Positions 16,612-25,175 of a stretch of 64,000 bases of DNA are shown here, piece after piece. The notes under the pieces are model-generated. The model saw nothing but the letters and a program-made list of their open reading frames with translations. It had not been told where the DNA came from and ran no database searches. Numbering within the stretch: position 1 is the stretch's first letter; every line of letters starts with the position of its first letter. Position numbers and translations under genes: made by a program. The DNA comes from Streptomyces viridiviolaceus. GTDB lineage: Bacteria > Actinomycetota > Actinomycetes > Streptomycetales > Streptomycetaceae. The DNA lies in contig NZ_BMWA01000021.1 of the NCBI RefSeq assembly GCF_014650995.1, positions 62,001 through 126,000 on the forward strand, written 5' to 3'.

Positions 16612-17699
16612 CCTGCCGGCCGCCGGGCGCGGCAGGACCCCGCTCGCCGGCCGGCACCGCCGGCCAGCACGGCGGCGGCCGCCGCGGCGGCCACGGCGGC
16701 GCCCAGCGCAAGCGGCCGGCGGTGGCGCGAGAACCAGAACTGCAGGCTGCGCGGGTGCGCCTCGTCGTCGAAGAGGCCGTGCGCCCCGTAGTCGGCCCGG
16801 GCGTCGTCCACCGGCTGCCAGAGGTTGACCGGCCGCGACGGCTCGACGGGGTCGTCCGTCTGCTGCGAGTCGTAGCCGGTCCGGGCCAGGTAGCGGTCCA
16901 GCAGTCCCGGGGCGGCCTTCTGGCCGAGCAGGGTGGCGACCGTGGAGCCGCCGACCCAGTACTCCCGGCGCCGCGGGTGGTCCGCCGCGTGCAGGACGCC
17001 CTCGGCGGCGACCTCGGGCTGGTAGACCGGGGCCACCGGGCGCGGATGCCGGGGCAGCCTGCTGAGGACCCAGCTGAACTGGGGCGTGTTCAGCCCGGGC
17101 ATCTGGACCATGGTCACGTTCACTGCGCTGCGGTCGTGCAGCAGTTCGCACCGCAGGGATTCGGTGAAGCCCTGGATGGCGTGCTTGGCCCCGCAGTACA
17201 CCGCCTGGAGCGGAACGCTGCGCTGGGCCAGGGCCGAGCCGACCTGGACGATGGTGCCCCGGTCGCGCGGCAGCATGCGCCGCAGGGCCGCCTGGGTGCC
17301 GTGGACGAAGCCGAAGTACGTCACTTCCGTGGCCCGTCTCAGCTCCTCCGGCCTGACCTCCGCCACCGGTGCGAAGACGGTGGTGAAGGCGGCGTTGACC
17401 CAGACGTCGATGGGGCCCAGTTCCTCCTCGACCCGTGCGGCGGCCGCGTCCACCGCCTCCGCGTCGGCGACGTCCACCACGAGCGGCAGCGCCCGCCCGC
17501 CGGCCTTCCGGACCTCCTCGGCCGCCTGTTCCAGGGCGTTCCGGCCGCGTGCGATCAGGGCCACGGCGGCGCCGCGCGCGCCGAAGGCCCGGGCGGTCGC
17601 CCGGCCGACGCCGGCGCCGGCCCCGGTGACGACCACCACGTCGCCGGCGGACGGCCTGCGGTGCGCAGCGCCGCGCCCGGTCCGCCGTACGCCCTTCAC
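16542..17699 (-). CDS. SDR-family oxidoreductase with C-terminal extension
   Basis: Short-chain dehydrogenase/reductase (385 aa, longer than the usual 250-300). The cofactor motif TGAGAGVGRA, the catalytic Ser in QVGSALAQ and YCGAK (Tyr and Lys) are intact. The NNAG motif is changed to VNAAF. After the SDR core (about 1-260) comes a region with an Ala-rich hydrophobic stretch near residues 340-360, perhaps a membrane anchor, and a basic tail encoded over the YihY gene. GTG at 17699 follows GGGAG and overlaps the stop of a 34-aa ORF (GTGA). The substrate is unknown. Confidence 0.83.
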   Translation of the reverse strand: MKGVRRTGRGAAHRRPSAGDVVVVTGAGAGVGRATARAFGARGAAVALIARGRNALEQAAEEVRKAGGRALPLVVDVADAEAVDAAAARVEEELGPIDVWVNAAFTTVFAPVAEVRPEELRRATEVTYFGFVHGTQAALRRMLPRDRGTIVQVGSALAQRSVPLQAVYCGAKHAIQGFTESLRCELLHDRSAVNVTMVQMPGLNTPQFSWVLSRLPRHPRPVAPVYQPEVAAEGVLHAADHPRRREYWVGGSTVATLLGQKAAPGLLDRYLARTGYDSQQTDDPVEPSRPVNLWQPVDDARADYGAHGLFDDEAHPRSLQFWFSRHRRPLALGAAVAAAAAAAVLAGGAGRRAGSCRARRPAGQLRSRRGHQWCSQNQRPTIAPP

Positions 17700-17800
17700 C
17701 GCCGCTCCCGGCCGGGCAGGTGCCCGGCGTTCCGGGTCCGCTCCTTCTCGGGGTGCGGTGGGCCGGCGGGCGCGACGACGTGGTCGGTGACTCGGGTCAT
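17696..17800 (-). CDS. 34-residue small protein coupled to the SDR
   Basis: Unrecognised small ORF beginning MTRVTDHVVAPAG and ending in a basic LPGRERR. An excellent AGGAG sits 6 bases before the ATG at 17800, and its stop overlaps the SDR GTG by 4 bp, the same coupling seen elsewhere in the window. It is Pro, Arg and His rich with no membrane segment. It could be a leader peptide or a real small protein. Confidence 0.5.
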   Translation of the reverse strand: MTRVTDHVVAPAGPPHPEKERTRNAGHLPGRERR

Positions 17801-17874
17801 GGGGCACTCCTGGACAGCGGGAGGAACGGTGGGTTCTGGGTTGCCTGCCCGGTGGCCCGTAAACGGGGCGGGGC

Positions 17875-18963
17875 TCAGCGGGCGGGTGCGGACCGGGGTG
17901 CGCTCGGCGCGGGAGGCGCAGCCGTGCTCGCCCGGGTCACCAGCCGGGTCGGCACGAGCGTGGTGCCCCGCTCCGGGCCGTCCTGGCGCATCTTGCGCAG
18001 GACGGCCTCCACGCAGAGCCTCCCCACCTCGGCGAAGTCCTGGTGGACGGTGGTCAGCGGCGGCAGGAAGGAGCCGGCCTCGGGTATGTCGTCGAAGCCG
18101 ATGACGCTGACGTCCTCGGGCACCCGCCGCCCCCGCTCGTGCAGGGCGCGCAGCAGGCCGAGGGCCATCTGGTCGTTGGCCGCGAAGACGGCCGTGCACT
18201 CCTCGCGGGCCGCGAGATCGAGGCCGGCCCGGTAGCCGGACTCCGCCGACCAGTCGCCCCTGACGAGCGGTGGCACGGTACGGCCGGCCTCGGCGAGCGT
18301 CGCCCGCCAGGCGTCGGTCCGGCGCTGGGCGGCGAAGGAGCCCTCCGGTCCGCCCAGGTGCCAGACCGTCTCGTGCCCGAGGTCGAGGAGGTGCCGCACG
18401 GCGGCGCGGGTGCCGCCCGCCTGATCGGTGTCGACGACCGTGTAGAGGTCGCCGGCGTCGGAGTCGACCACGACGACCTGGACGTGGGGCGGCAGTCTGA
18501 CGGTCGCCGCGTCCAGCAGGTGCACCTCCATGATGACGATCACCGCGTCGACGGCGAGTTCCTCCAGCCGGGTGAACGCGCCCCGCACCTCGTCCTGCGT
18601 GGGGACGGCGACCGGCAGCAGCGTCACCGCGTACCCCTCGCGCGCCGCCGAGGTGGCGATGGCCTCCAGGGTGCGCACGTTACCCGTGGTGGACAGGCTG
18701 AAGGTGATCACGCCGATGGTGCGGAACTCACCGCTCTTGAGCGCCCTGGCCGCACTGTTGGGCCGGTAGCCCAGTTCCTTCATGGCCGCCAGCACCTGCT
18801 GCCGGGTCTCCTCGGTCACGCCGGCGTAGCCGTTGGACACGCGGGAGACGGTCTGCGAGGAGACCCCCGCCAGCCGGGCCACATCGGCCATGGAGGCCGT
18901 CCGGTCCCGGCCGCGCCTGCGCCGCGCGGGTGCACTCGCCGGGACTCCCTCAGCCGTGTCCAC
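17875..18963 (-). CDS. LacI-family transcriptional repressor
   Basis: Repressor of 362 residues. The LacI HTH occupies about 25-45 (MADVARLAGVSSQTVSRVS), with the hinge and a periplasmic-binding-like sugar domain following (GVITFSLSTTGNVRT, SVIGFDDIPEAGSFLPPLTT). GTG at 18963 is preceded by GGAGA. It is divergent from the sugar-transport remnant and beta-galactosidase, with two identical 16-bp palindromes between them. It should repress that operon in the absence of a beta-galactoside and possibly itself. Confidence 0.93.
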   Translation of the reverse strand: MDTAEGVPASAPARRRRGRDRTASMADVARLAGVSSQTVSRVSNGYAGVTEETRQQVLAAMKELGYRPNSAARALKSGEFRTIGVITFSLSTTGNVRTLEAIATSAAREGYAVTLLPVAVPTQDEVRGAFTRLEELAVDAVIVIMEVHLLDAATVRLPPHVQVVVVDSDAGDLYTVVDTDQAGGTRAAVRHLLDLGHETVWHLGGPEGSFAAQRRTDAWRATLAEAGRTVPPLVRGDWSAESGYRAGLDLAAREECTAVFAANDQMALGLLRALHERGRRVPEDVSVIGFDDIPEAGSFLPPLTTVHQDFAEVGRLCVEAVLRKMRQDGPERGTTLVPTRLVTRASTAAPPAPSAPRSAPAR

Positions 18964-19056
18964 TCTCCGTCCGCCACCTCTCTGTCGCTGTCAGGTCCTG
19001 TTCGACAGGGACCCTTGACCGTCGTCATCGGGGCAGTGTAGACATGCCGCCATCAG

Positions 19057-19072
19057 ATGTTTACGTAAACAT
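19057..19072. promoter_or_regulatory. LacI-family operator 1
   Basis: Perfect palindrome ATGTTTACGTAAACAT between the divergent LacI gene and the sugar operon. The central CG and AT-rich arms are classic for LacI-type repressors. Confidence 0.88.
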
Positions 19073-19102
19073 TACAGGCCGGTGCCCTTTTCGCGCTGCG
19101 CG

Positions 19103-19118
19103 ATGTTTACGTAAACAT
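19103..19118. promoter_or_regulatory. LacI-family operator 2
   Basis: A second identical copy of ATGTTTACGTAAACAT, 46 bp centre to centre from the first and 37 bp before the permease start. Two sites would permit cooperative binding or local looping. Confidence 0.88.
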
Positions 19119-19154
19119 CGCGGTGCTCCAGGACGTGGACGAGCGAGGAACGAC

Positions 19155-19298
19155 ATGACGACGCTGCAACCGCCGGTGGCCGCCGAGCCCCGGCCGGCAC
19201 CACCCCCGGCGAGACGGGACCGCCGCTCCTGGACGGGGTGGGGTTTCCTCGGTCCCTTCGTGGCCGTGTTCGCCCTGGTCTTCCTCGCTCCGATCGCT
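19155..19298 (+). pseudogene. Sugar ABC permease, 5' fragment only
   Basis: The start and first 48 codons of a MalF-type sugar permease. A Pro/Arg-rich head (MTTLQPPVAAEP) leads into the first membrane helix GFLGPFVAVFALVFLAPIA. Homology stops there, where the sequence jumps into a sugar-binding protein in another frame. Translation from this start would end at a stop near 19367. The remaining permease, presumably a second permease, and most of the binding protein are absent. Confidence 0.85.
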
Positions 19299-19834
19299 TC
19301 GGCGACGGCAGCATCGCGACCCTCGCCATCGGCGCCTGGATGCCCGCCAACCTCGCCTCCGGGGTGAAGGAGGCCGCCGGTGACTGGCGCGTCGCCCCGC
19401 TGCCCCAGTGGACCGCGGGCGGCAAGGCCGGCGCCGAGAACGGCGGCAGCGCGCTCGCCCTGCCCGAGCTCGGCAAGAACCAGGAGCTGGCCTACGCCTT
19501 CGTCGAGTACGCCAACGCCGGCAAGGGCGTGCAGACCCGGGTCGAGGCCGGCGCCTTCCCCGCGACGACCGCGCAGCTGACCTCCCAGGAGTTCCAGGAC
19601 ACGAAGTTCCCGTACTTCGGCGGCCAGCAGGCCAACAAGATCTTCGCCGAGTCGGCCGCGAACGTCGCCGACGACTGGTCGTACCTGCCCTACCAGGTGT
19701 ACGCCAACTCGATATTCAACGACACCGTCGGCAAGGCGTACGTCTCCGGCACCGAGCTGGCGGACGGCCTGAAGTCCTGGCAGGACGCCTCGGTCGCGTA
19801 CGGCAACGAGCAGGGCTTCACCGTCGAGAAGTAG
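19299..19834 (+). pseudogene. Extracellular sugar-binding protein, 3' fragment only
   Basis: The last 178 codons of an ABC sugar-binding lipoprotein. It resumes at GDGSIATLAIGAWMP and continues to the natural end GFTVEK. The N-terminal signal, lipobox and first lobe are missing, and no start codon with a ribosome binding site is present. It is out of frame with the permease fragment, so no fusion protein is made. Transcript through this region still leads to the beta-galactosidase gene 77 bp downstream. Confidence 0.88.
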
Positions 19835-19911
19835 CACGCGCGGCGGCATCCCCCGCGGCGGCGCGGCTCCCCGCGCCGCCCTGCACCGCGCACCCCACCG
19901 GAAGGACCGCC

Positions 19912-21957
19912 ATGATCTCCACCCTCCTGTCCCGCCTGCAGCGCGGACCGGACGGCGCACCCGCCCCCCGCCTGGCCTTCGGCGCCGACTACAACCCCGA
20001 GCAGTGGCCCCGGGAGGTGTGGGAGGAGGACGTCCGGCTGATGCGCGAGGCCGGCGTGAACATCGTCTCCGTGGCCATCTTCTCCTGGGCCCGTATCCAG
20101 CCGGGCCCCGACACCTGGGACTTCGCGTGGCTCGACGAGGTCATGGACCTGCTGCACGAGAACGGCATAGGCGTGGACCTGGCCACCGCCACCGCCTCCC
20201 CGCCGCCCTGGCTGACCACCGCCCACCCGGAGATCCTGCCGGTCACGGACCGGGGCGAGGCGGTGTGGCCGGGAGCGCGCCAGCACTGGCGCCCCACCTC
20301 GCCGGTCTTCCGTGAACACGCGCTGCGCCTGGTCCGCGCGATGGCGACCCGCTACGCGGGCCACCCCGCCCTGGTCGCCTGGCACGTCTCCAACGAGCTG
20401 GGCTGCCACAACGTCTACGACTACTCCGACGACGCGGCCCGGGCCTTCCGCGCCTGGCTGCGCACCCGTCACACCACCCTGGACGCCCTCAACCACGCGT
20501 GGGGCACGGCGTTCTGGTCGCAGCGCTACAGCGACTGGGACCAGATCCTGCCGCCGAGGCTGGCCGCCTCCCACCCCAACCCCACCCAGCAGCTGGACTT
20601 CAAGCGCTTCTCCTCCGACGCACTGAAGGAGCATCTGCGGGCGGAGCGGGAGATCCTGCGGGAGCTCACGCCCGACGTGCCGGTCACCACCAACTTCATG
20701 GTGATGCCCGGAACCAAGGGCATGAACTACGCCGACTGGGCCGCCGAGGTGGACTTCGTCGCCAACGACCACTACGTCGTGCCCGGCCCCCGGGAACGGG
20801 ACGAGCTGTCCTTCTCGGCGAATCTCACCAGCGGCATCGCCGGCGGCCGGCCCTGGTTCCTGATGGAGCACTCCACCAGCGCGGTGAACTGGCAGCCCGT
20901 CAACCTGGCCAAGCGGCCGGGCGAGCTGGCCCGGGACTCGCTGACGCACGTGGCGCACGGCGCCGACGCGGTCTGCTTCTTCCAGTGGCGCCAGTCGGCG
21001 GCCGGCGCCGAGAAGTACCACTCGGCGATGGTCCCGCACGCCGGCGCGGACAGCGACCTGTTCCGCGCGGTCACCGCGCTCGGCGACACGCTGAAGGCAC
21101 TGGCGCCGGTGGCCGGGTCCGAACGGGAGCCCGCCGAGGTCGGCATCCTGTTCGACTGGGAGTCGTGGTGGGCGAGCGAGCAGGACTCGCACCCCACCTC
21201 GCTGCTCGACTACCACCGGGAGGCGCTGGAGTGGTACTCCGCGCTGCTCTCCCTCGGCATCCGCGCCGACGTGGTGCCCACGGGCGCCGACCTCAGCCGC
21301 CACCAGGTGCTGATCGCGCCCGTGCTGCACCTGGTCCCCGCCGAGCTCGCCAAGGACCTCACGCGGTACGCCGAGCAGGGCGGGCACCTGGTCACCACGT
21401 ACTTCTCCGGTGTCGTGGACGAACACGACCACGTCTGGCTCGGCGGCTACCCGGGCGCCCTGCGCGAGCTGCTCGGCATCCGCGTCGAGGAGTTCGGCCC
21501 GCTGCCCGCCGGACGGACCGTGGAGCTGGACGACGCGACCACCGGCGGCCTGTGGACCGACCGGATCACCGCCACCTCCCCGGAGACCGAGGTCCTGGCC
21601 CGCTACCGCACCGGCGTGCACGCCGGCCGCCCCGCCGTCACCCGGCGTCCGACGGGCGCCGGTTCCGCCGCCTACGTCTCCACCCGGCTCGGCGTCGACG
21701 GGCTGGCCTCGCTGCTGCCACGGCTGCTGGAACCGGCCGGAGTGAGCAGTGAGCTGCCCGCCGAGGTGCGCGGGCTGGTCGAGGCGACCGTGCGCCGCGG
21801 CCCCGAGGGCCGGTTCCTGTTCCTGGTCAACCGCACGGACGACGCGGTGTCCGTGCCCGGCGTCACCGGAGAGGCCCTGCTCGGCACCATCGGCGCCGAC
21901 GGCGCCGTGGCCCTGGGCCCCAGGGACGTCGCCGTCCTGCGGCTGCCGAGCTCCTGA
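19912..21957 (+). CDS. Beta-galactosidase, glycoside hydrolase family 42
   Basis: Intracellular retaining beta-galactosidase (681 aa, full length for GH42). The TIM barrel starts at FGADYNPEQWP. The acid/base is Glu162 in HVSNELG, and the nucleophile is Glu319 in WFLMEHS. The trimerisation and C-terminal beta domains follow. ATG at 19912 is preceded by GGAAGGA. It lies downstream of the deleted transporter and the LacI operators, so it is probably still induced by beta-galactosides, but uptake by the cognate transporter is lost. No signal peptide is seen. Confidence 0.95.
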   Translation: MISTLLSRLQRGPDGAPAPRLAFGADYNPEQWPREVWEEDVRLMREAGVNIVSVAIFSWARIQPGPDTWDFAWLDEVMDLLHENGIGVDLATATASPPPWLTTAHPEILPVTDRGEAVWPGARQHWRPTSPVFREHALRLVRAMATRYAGHPALVAWHVSNELGCHNVYDYSDDAARAFRAWLRTRHTTLDALNHAWGTAFWSQRYSDWDQILPPRLAASHPNPTQQLDFKRFSSDALKEHLRAEREILRELTPDVPVTTNFMVMPGTKGMNYADWAAEVDFVANDHYVVPGPRERDELSFSANLTSGIAGGRPWFLMEHSTSAVNWQPVNLAKRPGELARDSLTHVAHGADAVCFFQWRQSAAGAEKYHSAMVPHAGADSDLFRAVTALGDTLKALAPVAGSEREPAEVGILFDWESWWASEQDSHPTSLLDYHREALEWYSALLSLGIRADVVPTGADLSRHQVLIAPVLHLVPAELAKDLTRYAEQGGHLVTTYFSGVVDEHDHVWLGGYPGALRELLGIRVEEFGPLPAGRTVELDDATTGGLWTDRITATSPETEVLARYRTGVHAGRPAVTRRPTGAGSAAYVSTRLGVDGLASLLPRLLEPAGVSSELPAEVRGLVEATVRRGPEGRFLFLVNRTDDAVSVPGVTGEALLGTIGADGAVALGPRDVAVLRLPSS

Positions 21958-22005
21958 AGCTGGACGGTGACGGACCTGACCGGCACCGACTGAGCAGCAC
22001 CCCGC

Positions 22006-22052
22006 ACGGCCCCGTCCGCGCCCTCCTTCCCCGGCGGTGCGGACGGGGCCGT
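22006..22052. terminator. Hairpin after the beta-galactosidase gene
   Basis: Perfect 14-bp arms ACGGCCCCGTCCGC and GCGGACGGGGCCGT with a 19-base loop, between gene ends at 21957 and 22083. There is no U-tract, as is common in Streptomyces. It may only attenuate transcription into the acetyltransferase gene. Confidence 0.65.
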
Positions 22053-22082
22053 CCGCGCACGCATCGACCGAAGGGAGACCGC

Positions 22083-22793
22083 ATGACCGTCGACCCGCGC
22101 GAGCGCGAGGTCCGCCGCAGGATGGCGGCGCAGGAGCTCTACTGCGACGCCGCGCCCGGCCCGGAGGGCCTGGAGGAGGAGCGGCTCAGGGGCAAGGAGC
22201 CGGCCGACGCCTGCAACCGGACCGCTCCACGTGACCAGGAGGGCCGCCGGGCGCTCCTGGAGAGGATGTTCGCCGCCGTGGGCGCGGGTGTGTGGATCGA
22301 GCCGCCGCTCCACGTCGCCTACGGCAACCGCGTGCACCTCGGCGACGACGTGTACGTCAACTTCGGTCTCACGCTCGTCGACGACGTCGAGGTCGTCGTC
22401 GGGGACCGCGTGATGTTCGCCCCGCACGTGACCGTCAGCACCACCGGCCATCCCGTCCACCCGGATCTGCGCCGGGACGGCACGCAGTTCTCGGCGCCGG
22501 TGCGCATCGAGGACGACGTGTGGATCGGGACCGGCGCGATGATCATGCCGGGAGTCACGATCGGAAGGGGCTCGGTGGTCGGCGCGGGCAGCGTGGTGAC
22601 GGCGCACGTGCCGCCCATGGTGGTCGTCGCCGGGACACCGGCGCGCGTGGTGCGGGAGATCACCGACGCGGACCGCGAGTGGCGCCACCGGCCTCCGCCG
22701 ACCCTGCGGATCCCGGGCACGGAGCAGGTCCCGTCGACCTCAACTCGCCCTGAACGTACGGCACATGGCCCCGACGGCGGGGCAGTACGATGA
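22083..22793 (+). CDS. Sugar O-acetyltransferase (LacA/Maa type)
   Basis: Left-handed beta-helix acetyltransferase (236 aa) using acetyl-CoA. The N-terminal maltose-acetyltransferase region (RRRMAAQELYCD) leads into hexapeptide repeats from about residue 75 to 180. The catalytic His is in STTGHPVHPDLR, and the coil motif DVWIGTGAMIMPGVTIG is present. It acetylates non-metabolised galactosides or maltose in characterised relatives. Position after a beta-galactosidase gene favours galactosides. ATG at 22083 follows AAGGGAGA. The C-terminal 40 residues are non-homologous. Confidence 0.88.
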   Translation: MTVDPREREVRRRMAAQELYCDAAPGPEGLEEERLRGKEPADACNRTAPRDQEGRRALLERMFAAVGAGVWIEPPLHVAYGNRVHLGDDVYVNFGLTLVDDVEVVVGDRVMFAPHVTVSTTGHPVHPDLRRDGTQFSAPVRIEDDVWIGTGAMIMPGVTIGRGSVVGAGSVVTAHVPPMVVVAGTPARVVREITDADREWRHRPPPTLRIPGTEQVPSTSTRPERTAHGPDGGAVR

Positions 22794-23248
22794 TCCGCGC
22801 AGTGCGGCGCAAGGTCCACGACCGGCTCACCGACGAGGACCTGGACATCCTGGCCCGCTCACCCTTCTGCCTGCTGGCCACGTCCGACGCACACGGCAAC
22901 TGCGACGTCTCCCCGCGCGGTGACGCTCCGGGCTTCACCCACGTCCTCGGCCGCGGCACGCTCGCCCTGCCCGACCGGCCGGGCAACCGGCGCGGCGACA
23001 GCTTCCACAACATCCTCGACAACCCGCACGCCGGCCTGCTGTACCTGATACCGGGCCGCAAGGAGGTCCTGCGGGTCAACGGCCGCGCCCGGATCCTCAC
23101 CGACGCCCCGTTCTTCGACGCCACGACGGAGCAGGACCGGCGCCCCACGCCGGCCCTCGTCCTGGAGATCGACGAGATCCATCTGCACTGCCCGCAGTCC
23201 CTGCGCCGCTCCGGGCTGTGGAACCACCGTTGCGGGCAAGCGAGTTGA
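22790..23248 (+). CDS. PNPOx-like flavin protein, short form
   Basis: Predicted FMN-binding split-barrel protein of the pyridoxamine phosphate oxidase-like class (152 aa). The core SPFCLLATSDAHGNCDVSPR and the closing DEIHLHCPQSLRRS are typical. Relatives are near 200 residues, so about 40 N-terminal residues appear to be missing. It overlaps the acetyltransferase stop by 4 bp (ATGA), suggesting the present start is used. It could be a truncated yet translated form. The reaction is unknown. Confidence 0.78.
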   Translation: MIRAVRRKVHDRLTDEDLDILARSPFCLLATSDAHGNCDVSPRGDAPGFTHVLGRGTLALPDRPGNRRGDSFHNILDNPHAGLLYLIPGRKEVLRVNGRARILTDAPFFDATTEQDRRPTPALVLEIDEIHLHCPQSLRRSGLWNHRCGQAS

Positions 23249-23256
23249 GCGTGCCC

Positions 23257-23274
23257 CCGTCCGGCCGCGGACGG
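23257..23274. terminator. Short hairpin after the PNPOx-like gene
   Basis: CCGTCCG and CGGACGG arms with a GCCG loop, 8 bp after the stop and just before the iron-regulated promoter. Short stem, modest support. Confidence 0.5.
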
Positions 23275-23303
23275 CCCGGCAGACCCGGCCCTACCAGCAC
23301 TTC

Positions 23304-23322
23304 TTAGGTTAGGCTAACCTTC
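23304..23322. promoter_or_regulatory. Iron box (DmdR/IdeR site)
   Basis: TTAGGTTAGGCTAACCT matches the 19-bp actinobacterial iron box except for its last two bases. It ends only 5 bp before the GTG start of the siderophore ATPase gene, so Fe-bound DmdR would block the promoter under iron-replete conditions. Confidence 0.93.
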
Positions 23323-23327
23323 GCTTC

Positions 23328-24188
23328 GTGAGATCTGGTGAAGAGGCGGCCGGCACCTCCCGGCTGCGCGGTCATGAGCTGTCGGCCACGGGCGTGACCG
23401 TGTCGTACGACGGCGTGGACGTCGTGCACGACGCGGCGGTCACACTCAGGCCCGGTGAAGTGACCGTCCTGGTCGGTCCGAACGGCAGCGGCAAGTCGAC
23501 GCTGCTGCGGACCATCGCGCGGCTGCAGCGTCCCCGCAGCGCCACGCTCAGGATCGACGCCGACACCGACGGCCTGGCGCTGACGGCCCGTGACTTCTCA
23601 CGGTACGTCGCCCTGCTGACCCAGGGCCGGCCCGCCCCCAGCGGGCTGACCGTGCGCGACGTCGTCGAGTTCGGCCGCTACCCGTACCGGGGCCGCTGGG
23701 GCCGGCCCGACCCGGACGGTCCGGCCGCGGTGGACCGGGCGCTCGCCCTCACGGGCGTCGACCGGCTCGCCGACCGCGGCGCCGACCACCTGTCCGGCGG
23801 GCAGCTGCAGCGGGTGTGGCTCGCGAGCTGTCTCGCCCAGGAGACCGGCGTCCTGCTCCTCGACGAGCCGACGACCTACCTCGACCTCCGCTACCAGATC
23901 GAACTCCTCGACCTCATCCGCGACCTGGCGGACGACCACGGGATCGCCGTCGGTGTCGTCCTGCACGACCTCGACCAGGCCGCGGCCGTCGCCGACCGGA
24001 TCACGCTCCTCGAAGCGGGCCGGATCGTCGCCGACGGCCTGCCCGAGGACGTGCTGACGCCGGAACGCCTGACCGCCGTCTACGGCATCCGGATCGACGT
24101 CGACACCGATCCCCTCACCGGCCGGCTGCGCACCCGCCCGATCGGCCGCCACCACACCCGACGCGAAAGGCTCGGCACCACCTCATGA
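23328..24188 (+). CDS. Iron-siderophore ABC transporter ATPase
   Basis: FepC/FecE-like ATPase (286 aa) at the inner membrane face. Walker A is GPNGSGKST, the signature LSGGQLQRV, Walker B VLLLDEPTTYLD and the switch His VLHDLDQ. It is the first gene of an iron uptake operon: ATPase, then binding protein (ATGA overlap), then permease (7-bp gap). The GTG at 23328 has no room for a ribosome binding site downstream of the iron box, so a leaderless transcript is plausible. Expression should rise in iron limitation. Confidence 0.93.
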   Translation: MRSGEEAAGTSRLRGHELSATGVTVSYDGVDVVHDAAVTLRPGEVTVLVGPNGSGKSTLLRTIARLQRPRSATLRIDADTDGLALTARDFSRYVALLTQGRPAPSGLTVRDVVEFGRYPYRGRWGRPDPDGPAAVDRALALTGVDRLADRGADHLSGGQLQRVWLASCLAQETGVLLLDEPTTYLDLRYQIELLDLIRDLADDHGIAVGVVLHDLDQAAAVADRITLLEAGRIVADGLPEDVLTPERLTAVYGIRIDVDTDPLTGRLRTRPIGRHHTRRERLGTTS

Positions 24189-25168
24189 GACGCACCCTCC
24201 TCACCGCGGCCACCGTCACGGCCGCGGCGCTCACCCTTGCCGCCTGCGGCACCACCGAGCCGGCCGCCGACAAGTCGGAGAAGAAGACCTCCGAAGCCAT
24301 CACCCTCACGGACGGCAAGGGCGCCGAGGTGAAGCTCGACGGCCCGGCCACCAAGGTCGTCGCCACCGAGTGGAACGTCGTCGAGAGCCTCGTCTCGCTC
24401 GGTGTCGACCCGGTCGGCGTCGCCGACGTCAAGGGCTACCGGACCTGGGACACCTCCGCCCCGCTGACGAACGAGCCGAAGGACATCGGCACCCGCGGCG
24501 AGCCGAGCATGGACACCATCGCCTCGCTCTCGCCCGACCTCATCGTCGCCACCACCGACCTGCCGCCCGCCGCCGTGAAGCAGCTGCGCGACGTCGCTCC
24601 GGTGCTGGAGGTGAAGTCCGCCGACGGCACCGGCCAGATCGACCAGATGCTGGAGAACGTCGACCTGATCGCCGAGGCCACCGGGACCACGGACCGGGCC
24701 GAGACGGTGCGCGAGGACTTCGAGGCCAAGGTCGCCGAGGGCAAGAAGGCCCTGGCCGACGCCCGGATGGCCGGCAAGGAGATCGCCTTCGCCGACGGCT
24801 ACGTGACCTCCAACCAGGTCTCCATCCGTCCCTACACCGCGACCTCCCTCATCGGTGAGGTCAACGAGGCGATCGGTCTGAAGAACGCCTGGAGGACGAA
24901 GGGCGACGAGAGCTACGGCCTCGGCTCCACCGACGTCGAGGGCCTGACCGAGCTCCCGGACGACGTCCGGTTCGCCTACATCGGCAGCGACGGCGACAAG
25001 AACAGCACGCCGTTCACCGGCGCCCTGGCCGAGAACTCCGTGTGGAAGTCCCTGCCGTTCGTGAAGGCCGGCAACGTGCACCGGCTGGACGACGGCATCT
25101 GGATGTTCGGCGGTCCCGCGTCCATGCAGGCGTACGTCGACGCCGTCGTCGGCGCGCTGACGAAGTAG
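24185..25168 (+). CDS. Siderophore-binding lipoprotein
   Basis: FecB/FhuD-type substrate-binding lipoprotein (327 aa), anchored outside the membrane. The signal peptide MRRTLLTAATVTAAALTLAAC ends in lipobox LAAC with Cys21. The two-lobed fold has the long connecting helix near VREDFEAKVAEGKKALA. It recognises an Fe(III)-siderophore, whose chemical class cannot be told from sequence. ATG at 24185 overlaps the ATPase stop by 4 bp. Confidence 0.93.
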   Translation: MRRTLLTAATVTAAALTLAACGTTEPAADKSEKKTSEAITLTDGKGAEVKLDGPATKVVATEWNVVESLVSLGVDPVGVADVKGYRTWDTSAPLTNEPKDIGTRGEPSMDTIASLSPDLIVATTDLPPAAVKQLRDVAPVLEVKSADGTGQIDQMLENVDLIAEATGTTDRAETVREDFEAKVAEGKKALADARMAGKEIAFADGYVTSNQVSIRPYTATSLIGEVNEAIGLKNAWRTKGDESYGLGSTDVEGLTELPDDVRFAYIGSDGDKNSTPFTGALAENSVWKSLPFVKAGNVHRLDDGIWMFGGPASMQAYVDAVVGALTK

Positions 25169-25175
25169 CGAGGTC

